Source: Balneolaceae bacterium
Lineage (GTDB): Bacteria > Bacteroidota > Rhodothermia > Balneolales > Balneolaceae
Length of the DNA stretch: 64,000 nucleotides
Direction: 5' to 3'
Assembly (NCBI GenBank): GCA_006969905.1
Contig: CP030887.1
Coordinates: 62,001 to 126,000 of the forward strand
The first letter of the stretch is position 1. Each line of letters opens with the position of its first letter. Shown in pieces: positions 56,082-64,000 of this stretch. The translations under genes and the position numbers were made by a program. The notes under the pieces are model-generated. The model had not been told where the DNA came from. It worked only from the letters and a program-made list of their open reading frames with translations, and made no database searches.

Positions 56082-59000
56082 ATGCTTGAACAAATTATTG
56101 ACAAAGTATTAAAGAACCGGCTGACCATCTTTATTTTGGTAGCTGCAGTAACGCTCTATGGCTACTTTTCATTTCGGGATGTCCCCATAGATTCGTTTCC
56201 CGACGTATCGCCCACGCTGGTGCAGGTATTTACCTCCAGTCCGGGACTTTCTCCGGTTGATGTGGAAACCCAAATCAGTTACCCTATTGAGATTTCCATG
56301 TATGGATTGCCGAAGCTGGACCGCGTGCAGAGTACCTCCATTTTCGGCCTTTCCAGAGTGAATATTTACTTTGAGGAAGGAACCGATATCTACTTTGCCC
56401 GGCGGCTGGTTAACGAACGTTTGTCGCAGGCAAAAAATGAGATACCGGACGGACTCGGTGAACCCCAGCTTGGCCCTATTACTACCGGACTTGGAACGGT
56501 GTTGATGTACGAGGTCAAAAACAAAGAAGGCTATGATCACTCCCTGATGGACATTCGAACCGCTCAGGACTGGATCGTAAAGCCGCAACTGCGAACGGTG
56601 CCCAGCGTAACCGGTGTACTGTCGATTGGCGGGGATGTGCGTCAGTTTCAGGTCAAGGCCGATATGAACGCTCTGCTTTCCCGTGACCTTACGCTCGAAG
56701 ACCTCGAAGCCGCCCTCAATAAAAATAATCGTACTGTGGGAGCGTCTTTTCTGGAGCGCGGGGGAGAGGAATACCTGGTGCGAGGCTATGGCTGGATTCA
56801 ACCTGATTCTGCCGGGATCAACGACATCAAAAATGTTATTGTATCGAACCAAAACGGCACACCAGTGTATGTGAAAGATGTAGCCAAGGTGGCATTTGGT
56901 TCCGAAATCAAGCGGGGAACACTGATCGCCAATGGTGAAGAATCGGTGGGTGGTTTTGTATTGAAGCTCATCGGCACCAACACGCAGGATCTGTTGGCTG
57001 AGATGGATAACAAGGTTGACGCAATCAATAATTCTCTACCAGAAGGCATGATCATGGAAACCTTCTATTCCCAAGGTGAATTGATAGAAAAAGCGGTGGG
57101 TACCGTTACCAATGCCCTGTACATCGGAGCAATTCTAGTGCTGGTGGTTCTGTACTTCTTTATGGGAGATATCCGTTCTACATTGATCATCATTTCCACG
57201 GTTCCTATTGCCTTTTTGATCGCTTTCATTGGGATGAAATGGCTTGGGATATCGGCCAACCTAATGAGCCTTGGAGGACTGGCGATCAGCATCGGAATGA
57301 TCGGCGACAGCGCCACGGTTATTGTGGAAAACACATACCGGCTACTTGAAGAGCGGAAAGAAGGAAATGTGTCACTGACGTGGATTGTCAGTGAAGCCGC
57401 CCGGGAGGTAATTCGCCCTGTATTTTTTGCGACCAGTATCATTATCATTGTATTCCTGCCTCTCTTCTCACTGGAAGGTGTGGAAGGAAAGATGTTCAAA
57501 CCGCTGGCTTATACCATCACCTTTGCGCTATTTGGGGCTATCTTTTTAGCACTGACTTATATTCCGATTATTTCCAGCTTTATCCTTCCGGAAAAAGGAA
57601 TGGATAAGGAACCCTGGTTAGTTCGTATGCTCAAAAAATCGAGTGAGCCGCTGATCGAGAAAACCTCAAAATATCCCAAAATGGTATTTGGAGCCGCTCT
57701 TATTTTGTTTGCCGGAAGCATGGCTATCTTTCCGTTTTTGGGAACCGAATTTCAGCCCACTTTACGGGAAGGGACTTACGCCGTACGTTCGGTGTTGCCT
57801 CCAGGAGCGAACCTTCCGACAACCACCGAATATTCCAAACGACTTCAGGAATCTATGCTAACCTTTCCTGAAGTAGAAAGCGTGTATTCGCGTGTTGGTC
57901 GTGCTGAAGTGGGTGGCGACCCCGAGCCGGTAAACGTGGTATTCAACGTAGTAAATCTTAAACCGCTGGATGCTTGGGAATGGGGACATAATTACGAAGA
58001 ACTTCAAACAGCGATGGCCGAAAAACTATCCGAGGATCTACCCGGAGTTTCTTCCAATTTCTCTCAGCCTATTCAGCTTCGCACCGATGAACTGTTAAGT
58101 GGCGTTCGAGCGCAGGTAGTTGTGAGTTTATATGGCGATGATCTGGATGTACTGGCTGAAAAAGCCGCTGAAATTCAGGAAATAGCAGAAGGCGTGGAAG
58201 GAGCCGTGGATGTCCGCGCGCAGCAACAAGGCGGGAAACCGCAGATACTGATTCGTCCTGATCGTGAGCAATTGGCGCGGCTTGGAATTAGCATGGATGA
58301 TTTTCTGAATACGGTAGAAACCGGTATTGGAGGTTCGGTAGCCGGACAGGTATTTGAAGGCATCCGACGGTTTGATATTTTTATTCGTTTGCTGGAATCA
58401 CAACGAACCCACATTGATCAGGTTCGTGATCTTCCCATACGCACAGCCAAGGGAGCGCTGGTTCCGCTATCGCAAATAGCCGATGTGGAAGTATTTACTG
58501 GTCCGAAACAGATCTCCCGAAATAAAGCCAGTCGCCGAACCTATGTACAGCTTAACGTTCGCGGGCGAGACATGGGAAGTGTGGTCAGCGAAATTCGGCA
58601 GAAAGTAGCCGAACAAGTGGAATTACCCGCTGGGTATTTCACTGAATATGGCGGTCAATTTGAAAACCAGCAGCGAGCCATGGCTCGGTTGTATGTGGTA
58701 GTTCCCATCACACTGGGACTCATCTTCTTTATGCTGTTTTCCATCTTCGGCAGTTGGAAATATGCTGTTCTAATATTTCTGAATATTCCTTTTGCTACCA
58801 TCGGCGGTATCGTAGCACTCTGGATTTCCGGTCTATATTTATCGGTACCGGCAGCCGTGGGCTTTATCGCCATCTTCGGGATTGCGGTGCTCAATGGGGT
58901 GGTGCTGGTTTCTTATATCAACCAATTGCGGGAAGAAGGTCTTGAAACCCACAAAGCAGTTGTTAAAGCAGCTCTGTTACGCCTTCGTCCTGTACTGATG

Positions 59001-59186
59001 ACGGCCTTAACCACCGGACTCGGACTTATTCCTCTGCTACTCGCCAACGATATCGGCTCCAATGTACAACGGCCTCTGGCAGCCGTGGTAGTTGGTGGCC
59101 TTGTAACCTCAACCTTACTAACATTGGTGGTGTTGCCCACTATTTATAAGTGGTTTGCAGAACCGGTAGAATACGTAGAACTCTAA
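56082..59186 (+). CDS. CzcA/CusA-family heavy-metal RND efflux pump
   Basis: A 1034-residue inner-membrane proton-driven pump. Features are the N-terminal helix, two large periplasmic loops and twelve helices; FPDVSPTLVQVFTSSPGLSPVDVETQISYPIE early on is the heavy-metal RND pattern. The fourth-helix motif is AISIGMIGDSATVIVEN: the central Asp is kept, but the first acidic residue of the divalent-type DFGxxVDGA motif is absent, closer to CusA-like AIAIGAMVDAA. The exported metal therefore cannot be read with confidence (Cu/Ag or a divalent cation). It ends the operon, with a hairpin 13 bp after. Confidence 0.93.
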   Translation: MLEQIIDKVLKNRLTIFILVAAVTLYGYFSFRDVPIDSFPDVSPTLVQVFTSSPGLSPVDVETQISYPIEISMYGLPKLDRVQSTSIFGLSRVNIYFEEGTDIYFARRLVNERLSQAKNEIPDGLGEPQLGPITTGLGTVLMYEVKNKEGYDHSLMDIRTAQDWIVKPQLRTVPSVTGVLSIGGDVRQFQVKADMNALLSRDLTLEDLEAALNKNNRTVGASFLERGGEEYLVRGYGWIQPDSAGINDIKNVIVSNQNGTPVYVKDVAKVAFGSEIKRGTLIANGEESVGGFVLKLIGTNTQDLLAEMDNKVDAINNSLPEGMIMETFYSQGELIEKAVGTVTNALYIGAILVLVVLYFFMGDIRSTLIIISTVPIAFLIAFIGMKWLGISANLMSLGGLAISIGMIGDSATVIVENTYRLLEERKEGNVSLTWIVSEAAREVIRPVFFATSIIIIVFLPLFSLEGVEGKMFKPLAYTITFALFGAIFLALTYIPIISSFILPEKGMDKEPWLVRMLKKSSEPLIEKTSKYPKMVFGAALILFAGSMAIFPFLGTEFQPTLREGTYAVRSVLPPGANLPTTTEYSKRLQESMLTFPEVESVYSRVGRAEVGGDPEPVNVVFNVVNLKPLDAWEWGHNYEELQTAMAEKLSEDLPGVSSNFSQPIQLRTDELLSGVRAQVVVSLYGDDLDVLAEKAAEIQEIAEGVEGAVDVRAQQQGGKPQILIRPDREQLARLGISMDDFLNTVETGIGGSVAGQVFEGIRRFDIFIRLLESQRTHIDQVRDLPIRTAKGALVPLSQIADVEVFTGPKQISRNKASRRTYVQLNVRGRDMGSVVSEIRQKVAEQVELPAGYFTEYGGQFENQQRAMARLYVVVPITLGLIFFMLFSIFGSWKYAVLIFLNIPFATIGGIVALWISGLYLSVPAAVGFIAIFGIAVLNGVVLVSYINQLREEGLETHKAVVKAALLRLRPVLMTALTTGLGLIPLLLANDIGSNVQRPLAAVVVGGLVTSTLLTLVVLPTIYKWFAEPVEYVEL

Positions 59187-59198
59187 ATTTAAATATCA

Positions 59199-59230
59199 TG
59201 AAACCTCCGGGTTATTACCTGGAGGTTTCA
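59199..59230 (+). terminator. Hairpin after the RND pump gene
   Basis: TGAAACCTCC (59199-59208) pairs with GGAGGTTTCA (59221-59230), with a further two-base pairing inside and a 7-nt loop, 13 bp past the stop. The following tract is not T-rich, so the strength is uncertain. Confidence 0.6.
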
Positions 59231-59596
59231 CTAAAACCAACATATTATGAAAGAGATCAAAGCCAAAATTAAGCACGGTTATCAATCTTATTAAACAGGA
59301 GATTGCTGTGCTTTCACAAAACGATTCCAGATCTATGTATAATTTGTCTTCAAATCGCCCAAGCAAAGAAGTTACCCTGATAAAAGCAGTTCAGGTGTAA
59401 CAAAGGCTTTTAAGCAAACATTAATTCTTAGACTCTTCATAGAGTTCTACTTCAGATACTACCCTTCCCTACAGATGCTGAAATAAATTCAGCATGACAA
59501 CCCCTGAGCTTGTGAGCAATAAAATTATTCAGTTACTTTAATAAAAACCGAGAATCTGCGCCGTTTAAATGCAGGGACATTATACACTATTAAATC
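59231..59596. repeat. Intergenic region with palindromic repeat and possible P-II-like gene scrap
   Basis: The 410-bp gap between the RND gene and the 112-residue gene has no supported full gene. It holds a repeat (hairpin 59475-59495, ATGCTGAA-ATAAA-TTCAGCAT followed by GAC) and a 15-codon frame at 59248-59295 starting MKEIKAKIK, which recalls the start of P-II-family proteins sometimes found after such pumps. That last point is weak. Confidence 0.5.
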
Positions 59597-59935
59597 ATGA
59601 ACAAATATCAGGTAATGTTACGAGGTGAAAACTTCTTGCTCGATTTCGTCGACAAGGAAAGAAAGTCTGGGTTCTTTACCACCGTTTGGGTTGAGGCTAG
59701 CGATCCTGAAGAAGCAGAATTAAATGCCGTGGATGAGATAAGAAAACATGAAGATTTAAAAACTGGACTTCTAAATAAACCTGACGATTCTCCAATAATT
59801 TATCTTGAAGAAATGCTCAAGCTCGAGTCGGATTCATATCTACAACAAAACGGTGGAAGAACTTTCTTTCGAGATCACGATGAAGAAGGTCGGGAAGAAG
59901 CCAAAAAATTAGAATTGGAAGCGTTATGGAGTTAG
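59597..59935 (+). CDS. Hypothetical cytosolic protein, 112 residues
   Basis: A compact protein, no signal peptide or membrane helix: MNKYQVMLRGENFLLDF opens, then a strand-helix region FFTTVWVEASDPEEAELNAVDEIRKHEDLK in parts and an acidic, helical end EEGREEAKKLELEALWS. This pattern of strand, Ala/Glu helix, DEEGREEA tail I recall as a small conserved protein, function unknown. It has a clear ATG and open context, and it stops 66 bp before the convergent DUF5916 gene ends. Confidence 0.7.
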   Translation: MNKYQVMLRGENFLLDFVDKERKSGFFTTVWVEASDPEEAELNAVDEIRKHEDLKTGLLNKPDDSPIIYLEEMLKLESDSYLQQNGGRTFFRDHDEEGREEAKKLELEALWS

Positions 59936-60000
59936 TCCGGTTGTTTGCAAATGTTTCAAACGGACAGTGAATCAAGTCCGGGATGACTCTCTCTACAAGA

Positions 60001-62217
60001 TCAAAACCGGTGGGTATAGCTCAGCTTCACAATGCCGGCCTGGGTAGTGGTCTCGAAGCGGCCGAGCGGATCTTCCTGCCAGTTGTGGTTGTATACCAGG
60101 AACAAATTGGAGCCGGGAGTAATGATCCAGCGCAGCCGGTTATTCAACCCGATCTCTTTACTCAGGTTATCATACTGAAGATTGGTTGTGAAGAACAGTT
60201 CTGTGGTTAAATCCCAGATTCCTTCGAAGAGAAATAGATCCGCATCGAAATCTCCTTCCGGTAACCGGATCATACTTCGCTCATAACTCGGGGAGAATTC
60301 CACACCGGGGATAGGCCGGAAACTCAAACCGGCTTCAATTTCGGTGGAAGTTCCTGTCCAGAAGCCATTGTATTCGACTTCAAAATCTGCTGATATTTTC
60401 CTGAATTCAGCTGTATTGATCTGAAATTCAGTACTCCAGTTTTCATATTCATCCACAGGGATAATAATGCTTCCATCACGGCGAATATCAAATTCCTCAT
60501 CCAGCAATTCGTAATTTCTGCCTACCCGCCATCTTACACGGTCACCACTTGCAAAGCGTACATCCGCCAGGGTGAAAATCAGATTCTGTGTTAAGAGTGT
60601 GAAATCTAAATCTGTCAGGTGCTCAAAACGGATCCCCCATTCCACTTCGTCAATGGTTCTGCTGGCTGCAAACTGTGGGGTAAATGCGACGGAAGGCTGT
60701 AACCGGCGAAAAGCAACCCTTCGTGCAAAACCTACAGCCGGGTTGAACGTTTCTCCAAACTCCCTGTAGGAAACGTGCCCGGACCATGGCCTGTTGGGGA
60801 AATTCAAACGAACTCCCCGGGATGAACGATCAGCAATGTTTGTGGAATTATCTGATACTTCTGCCGGGTTATGAAACACAAAAAACGCCTGGAACTGGAG
60901 GTTTTTATCTCCCAAAAAAGATGAGGTTGCCAATTCCAGATCAGCACCGAAGGTATGCCGGTCCTGCAAGGAATCAACGTCAGAGGTAGCCCTTCGTGTA
61001 TAAATAAGGCCAAGCGTACTTTCACTGCCAATGTTTCGCTTAACCCGTGCAACCGTGAAATTCTCCGGATCCAAAGCACCACTTTCACCCGTTCGTACAT
61101 GGAGAATTGCCAGGTTATTTTCTCCCACATTACCTAGTAACCGGGCACCATAGGTAATAGGAACCGGCTTCCTGGCATTTAACCCGATCCTTCGACTGAA
61201 ATACGGATTGATCCCGCTGCTTGGCGCAAAAGAATAAATATTGGCCCCTTCCAAAAAGAAATCACGTTGCTCCGGGAATGCGATTGGAAAGCGGGTAAGG
61301 TTTACCTGTCTCTGGTCAACTTCTGCTTCTGCAAAATCTGTATTGAAGGTCACTGAAGCCTTCAAACTTGGGGTGATGTTATAATTGATGTCTATTCCTG
61401 CATCGGGACTGAGTTCAGCTTCCGTATCATCTCCCGTCAAGTCCCGCGAAACACTTCCGATTCCAAAAGGAACAACTTCGAGCCCCAGGCCCTGCGAAAT
61501 ATCCTTCAATCCCGTAAGAAGTCCTGCATCCTGCGGCCGGGAAATCCCTTGGTTTCTGCGGTGCCCGGTCCATAAGGCTGTTTCATTTTTTCTTCTTATC
61601 ACCCGCATGAAGTTCACGCCCCAGTGATCGCTGTTTTCATCAAAATTGAGCGTTCTGAAAGGAATCTTGATTTCAGCTGACCACCCATACTCACCAATGT
61701 AGGTGCGGGCATCCCATATGCCATCCCAGTTCAAATTAATTCCTCCGCCCTGCCCGGAACTGACCAAACCATCAGTTCTTAATCCATTCGGGTTGATCTC
61801 CATGAAATAGGCATTCCGCTGATCATTAAAGGTGTCGAAGATCCAGACAAAGCGTTCATCAGCGGTGATCCTTTGATCCCTCCTTTTCTGAAAAGCTTTT
61901 ATCTGTTCGGGGTCACTATCATATAAAATTACCCCGATATAGAGGTATTGGCTATCATACGCGATTCTTACCTCTGTTTTTTCCGTTGCAGGGTTTCCTT
62001 CAACAGGAGCACTTTGCAAAAAACCTGAGGCCGGCAACATCCTGTTCCAAAAATCCTCGTTTATCTTTCCATCAAATCGGAAATCTGTTTTTTCTGCATC
62101 ATTTAACTGGTATGCCTGTACCGTTTTGCCATCCTCACTTACCGATTGAAATGCATATGTATTTGTATGAATAGCCAGTAAAACGACTACCGGTAAAATG
62201 CCCTTTAGATTCTTCAA
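60001..62217 (-). CDS. Large exported CBM9-like / DUF5916 outer-membrane protein
   Basis: A 738-residue protein with a signal peptide (GILPVVVLLAIHTNTYA). The N-terminal third is a carbohydrate-binding family 9-like beta-sandwich (FDGKINEDFWNRMLPASGF, VRIAYDSQYLYIGVILYDSDPEQI, NFMRVIRRKNETALW in parts). The rest is DUF5916, a beta-barrel that ends in a His-Arg-Phe C-terminus (SYTHRF) like outer-membrane barrels. It is common in Bacteroidota, where its job is unknown. Monocistronic, convergent with the 112-residue gene. Confidence 0.9.
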   Translation of the reverse strand: MKNLKGILPVVVLLAIHTNTYAFQSVSEDGKTVQAYQLNDAEKTDFRFDGKINEDFWNRMLPASGFLQSAPVEGNPATEKTEVRIAYDSQYLYIGVILYDSDPEQIKAFQKRRDQRITADERFVWIFDTFNDQRNAYFMEINPNGLRTDGLVSSGQGGGINLNWDGIWDARTYIGEYGWSAEIKIPFRTLNFDENSDHWGVNFMRVIRRKNETALWTGHRRNQGISRPQDAGLLTGLKDISQGLGLEVVPFGIGSVSRDLTGDDTEAELSPDAGIDINYNITPSLKASVTFNTDFAEAEVDQRQVNLTRFPIAFPEQRDFFLEGANIYSFAPSSGINPYFSRRIGLNARKPVPITYGARLLGNVGENNLAILHVRTGESGALDPENFTVARVKRNIGSESTLGLIYTRRATSDVDSLQDRHTFGADLELATSSFLGDKNLQFQAFFVFHNPAEVSDNSTNIADRSSRGVRLNFPNRPWSGHVSYREFGETFNPAVGFARRVAFRRLQPSVAFTPQFAASRTIDEVEWGIRFEHLTDLDFTLLTQNLIFTLADVRFASGDRVRWRVGRNYELLDEEFDIRRDGSIIIPVDEYENWSTEFQINTAEFRKISADFEVEYNGFWTGTSTEIEAGLSFRPIPGVEFSPSYERSMIRLPEGDFDADLFLFEGIWDLTTELFFTTNLQYDNLSKEIGLNNRLRWIITPGSNLFLVYNHNWQEDPLGRFETTTQAGIVKLSYTHRF

Positions 62218-62380
62218 TATATCGTAAATCCTTTCATCAAATGGTTACAAGCACCTAAAATAGGATTCGTCTTTTTGCCAAGAAGTAAAAAGATGTGCAC
62301 TCTTAGAATGGGGCCATAGATCAAGAAATAGAACGTTTAGCTTTATCATTTAGCTCTGCTTCAGATATTACTGCTATTCT

Positions 62381-62399
62381 CTACAGATGCTGAAATAAA
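62381..62399. repeat. Truncated copy of the CTACAGATGCTGAA repeat in a 289-bp gap
   Basis: CTACAGATGCTGAAATAAA is identical to the left part of the element at 59470-59488, but its right arm is replaced by CTGATTCATTTCAG. Together with TTCAGATATTA just upstream, it marks a decayed copy. No gene is seen between 62218 and the operator at 62482. Confidence 0.6.
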
Positions 62400-62481
62400 C
62401 CTGATTCATTTCAGATCTCCTCCTCTTCAATTACACCAACTCTTGTAGTTTTTAAATCTTGCATCATTGAATAGATTATTT

Positions 62482-62500
62482 TACTTTGTAATTCAAAGTA
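62482..62500. promoter_or_regulatory. 19-bp palindrome TACTTTG-N5-CAAAGTA before the membrane-protein gene
   Basis: Perfect 7-bp arms (TACTTTG and CAAAGTA) with TAATT between. It ends 6 bp before the ATG at 62507, overlapping the ribosome-binding area. A second copy with the same arm core and spacing precedes 63510. Best read as an operator of the winged-helix protein at 63119. Confidence 0.65.
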
Positions 62501-62506
62501 CTTTCT

Positions 62507-63112
62507 ATGAATAAAGAACAAGACCAACTTCAAAATCTTGCCGAGATACGTTCCATGATGGAGCGCTCATCCAGGTTCATGTCCCTTTCCGGTTTAGCCG
62601 GCGTAATGGCAGGAATCTATGCACTGGCAGGAGCCGCTATTGTTTTTACCCGATTCAATTTTAATCCCGATAGCATCGTTACTAAACCGGATCAACTGAC
62701 CTATGTAATTTTTACAGCCATTTCTGTAATGGTTCTTGCTATCGGCACTGCGATTATCCTTTCGATAAAAAATGCCAGAAACAAAGAGGAAAAAGCCTGG
62801 AATGCTACTTCACGCCGGCTTTTGGTTAATTTCGCTGTCCCACTATTCGCAGGTGGAATCCTGATGTTGATTTTACTATCAAAAGAACTTGTGGGGTTAA
62901 TGGCTCCTTTCAGCCTCATCTTTTATGGTATTGCTTTATACAGTGCCAGTAAATTCACTTTTGACAATGTTAAGTTTTTGGGACTAATCCAGATCGTATT
63001 AGGACTAACAGGTACTTACTTCATCGAGTACAGCTTGCTATGCTGGACTATAGGTTTTGGAGTCATTCATATTGTGTATGGATTGTATTTGCATTTCAGG
63101 TACGAGCGGTGA
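62507..63112 (+). CDS. Six-helix membrane protein beside a winged-helix regulator
   Basis: A 201-residue protein with a short charged N-terminus (NKEQDQLQNLAEIRSMMERSSRF) and about six membrane helices (LAGVMAGIYALAGAAIVF, VIFTAISVMVLAIGTAIIL, NFAVPLFAGGILMLILL, GLMAPFSLIFYGIALYSA, GLIQIVLGLTGTYFIEY, WTIGFGVIHIVYGLYL). I recall proteins of this layout paired with a small winged-helix regulator in Bacteroidota, function unknown. The stop is 6 bp before the regulator GTG start, so the two form an operon. A 19-bp palindrome lies just upstream. Confidence 0.8.
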   Translation: MNKEQDQLQNLAEIRSMMERSSRFMSLSGLAGVMAGIYALAGAAIVFTRFNFNPDSIVTKPDQLTYVIFTAISVMVLAIGTAIILSIKNARNKEEKAWNATSRRLLVNFAVPLFAGGILMLILLSKELVGLMAPFSLIFYGIALYSASKFTFDNVKFLGLIQIVLGLTGTYFIEYSLLCWTIGFGVIHIVYGLYLHFRYER

Positions 63113-63118
63113 AACGAG

Positions 63119-63418
63119 GTGAAAGTATCAATAGATGGTTTACATAAAGCTTTTGAGAACCGTATCAGGCTTGGGATTATGTCGGCATTAGCCGTTAATG
63201 ACAAACTCGATTTCAATTCCCTGAAAGAATACCTGGATGTGACCGATGGCAACCTGGCAAGCCACATAAAAACCCTGGAAAAAGAAAAATTTATAGGTAT
63301 TGAAAAAACCTTTATCGACCGAAAACCCAACACCCGTTACTTTATGACTTTGGAAGGCAGAAAAGCTTTTGAAGATCACCTCAAGGTGTTGGAACAAATC
63401 ATCAAGTCGCAAAAATAA
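63119..63418 (+). CDS. Winged-helix transcriptional regulator (ArsR/HTH_34-like)
   Basis: A 99-residue DNA-binding protein. The winged helix reads ENRIRLGIMSALAVNDKLDFNSLKEYLDVTDGNLASHIKTLEKEKFIGIEKTFIDRKPNTRYFMT in parts, with recognition helix DGNLASHIKTL and wing KPNTRY, the pattern of HTH_34/MarR-like PadR-small regulators. The start is GTG. It is cotranscribed with the membrane protein upstream and followed by another membrane-protein gene after 91 bp. The flanking twin palindromes are the obvious operator candidates. Confidence 0.9.
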   Translation: MKVSIDGLHKAFENRIRLGIMSALAVNDKLDFNSLKEYLDVTDGNLASHIKTLEKEKFIGIEKTFIDRKPNTRYFMTLEGRKAFEDHLKVLEQIIKSQK

Positions 63419-63455
63419 TATAAACTCTATGCCATAAATAATTTTTTTACTCTTT

Positions 63456-63474
63456 CACTTTGAAATACAAAGTG
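63456..63474. promoter_or_regulatory. Second 19-bp palindrome CACTTTG-N5-CAAAGTG
   Basis: Perfect 7-bp arms (CACTTTG and CAAAGTG) with AAATA between. The ACTTTG-N5-CAAAGT core is identical to the site at 62482. It lies 35 bp upstream of the ATG at 63510, a promoter-proximal position. Confidence 0.65.
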
Positions 63475-63509
63475 GATTAATTTTAATCTTACTTAATAGA
63501 GATAACCCT

Positions 63510-64000
63510 ATGAATACAGAAAAACCCTCCTATCAAACTTTAATTCTTCCTGCAATAATAACCGGTGTTATTTTACTGATACCGTTAATAGCCATGCAAT
63601 TTACCACCGAAGTAACCTGGGATCTGACTGATTTCATTTTGGCGGGCATACTTATTTTTGGCACCGGTACTGCCTATACCCTGATAACCAGAAAATCGGA
63701 AAAAACTACTTACCGATATGCTGTAGGTCTTGCACTTTTTTCGGCCTTGCTCCTTATCTGGGTAAATGGTGCTGTTGGTATTATAGGATCGGAGAACAGC
63801 CCTATAAACCTTTCGTATTTTGGAGTAATTGCAGTTGGAATTACAGGAGCTGTAGTTGCCCGCTTCAAATCAAAAGAAATGACACTTACGCTATTTGCCA
63901 TGGCATTTACGATGGCGATGATAGCCGGAATCGCACTTTTAAGAGGAGCATACCAATTACCGGGAAGTTCTGTAATCGAAATCCTGGGTGTGAATGGGTT
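63510..64000 (+). CDS. Hypothetical membrane protein, partial at the window edge
   Basis: An open frame from the ATG at 63510 runs to the window end, at least 163 codons. The product starts MNTEKPSYQTLILPAIITGVILLIPL and has about five hydrophobic helices (WDLTDFILAGILIFGTGTAYTL, GLALFSALLLIWVNGAVGIIG, LSYFGVIAVGITGAVV, ALFAMAFTMAMIAGIALL). I do not recognise the family. It looks like another member of the small Bacteroidota membrane proteins found next to winged-helix regulators, and it has a palindrome upstream shared with the first one. Confidence 0.8.
   Translation, partial: MNTEKPSYQTLILPAIITGVILLIPLIAMQFTTEVTWDLTDFILAGILIFGTGTAYTLITRKSEKTTYRYAVGLALFSALLLIWVNGAVGIIGSENSPINLSYFGVIAVGITGAVVARFKSKEMTLTLFAMAFTMAMIAGIALLRGAYQLPGSSVIEILGVNG

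Noticed and set aside
56169-56852. 227-codon open frame opposite the RND pump gene
   Set aside because: It lies wholly inside a well-conserved pump gene and has no protein family features.

Overview
The window looks like chromosomal DNA from a member of the Bacteroidota/Balneolota group. The signs are a SusC/SusD outer-membrane pair, a fused CcoN-CcoO cbb3 oxidase, many lipoproteins, few clear Shine-Dalgarno sites, and an AT-leaning composition with GTCAT-type palindromic intergenic repeats. A Balneola- or Gracilimonas-like marine bacterium is my best guess, inferred from gene content only. I see no prophage, plasmid, integron, CRISPR array, rRNA or complete insertion sequence, so most of the window is ordinary core genome with a few lively accessory spots.

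Layout. 0-5 kb: susC-susD on the minus strand, then an initiator tRNA with a strong terminator. 5-12 kb: a tandem ornithine and lysine aminotransferase pair, a secreted protein of unknown function, an SDR oxidoreductase and purL. 12-21 kb: a full cbb3 oxidase locus, running from an Rrf2 Fe-S-type regulator through ccoI, ccoS, ccoNO, ccoQ and ccoP, a terminator, then ccoG, fixH and a TauE/DsbD-like membrane protein. A perfect 42-bp palindrome lies 10 bp before the regulator. 21-24.4 kb: a small lipoprotein, a YjjG-type HAD phosphatase, and a lemA-TPM-TPM cluster seeded with palindromic repeats. 24.4-29.4 kb: methionine gamma-lyase with an Lrp regulator, and fadE with a TetR regulator, both with visible operator-like sites. 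29.6-51.9 kb: mostly housekeeping genes (CaCA antiporter, trmB-pdxH-thioredoxin operon, radical SAM protein, amidohydrolase, NUDIX-pyrG, GDPD, rlmB, namZ, ndk, a class III cyclase, mgsA, a YyaL-type protein, a metallophosphoesterase, a DUF4412 protein, mnmA). 51.9-59.6 kb: a repeat-rich stretch with a VapC toxin remnant, then a heavy-metal RND efflux operon whose TolC/CzcC gene appears split by a frameshift. 59.6-64 kb: a small conserved protein, a large outer-membrane DUF5916-type protein, and a membrane protein / winged-helix regulator / membrane protein group with two copies of one operator-like palindrome.

The best candidates for something new are regulatory or architectural. They are (1) the 42-bp palindrome made of two AATATCGATATT units before the cbb3 regulator; (2) the twin 19-bp TACTTTG-N5-CAAAGTA-type sites before both membrane-protein genes around the winged-helix regulator; (3) a palindromic repeat that has become the translated N-terminus of a secreted TPM protein; and (4) the frameshift separating the lipoprotein signal from the CzcC body. 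No computation was run. Assignments rest on reading motifs in the translated sequences.
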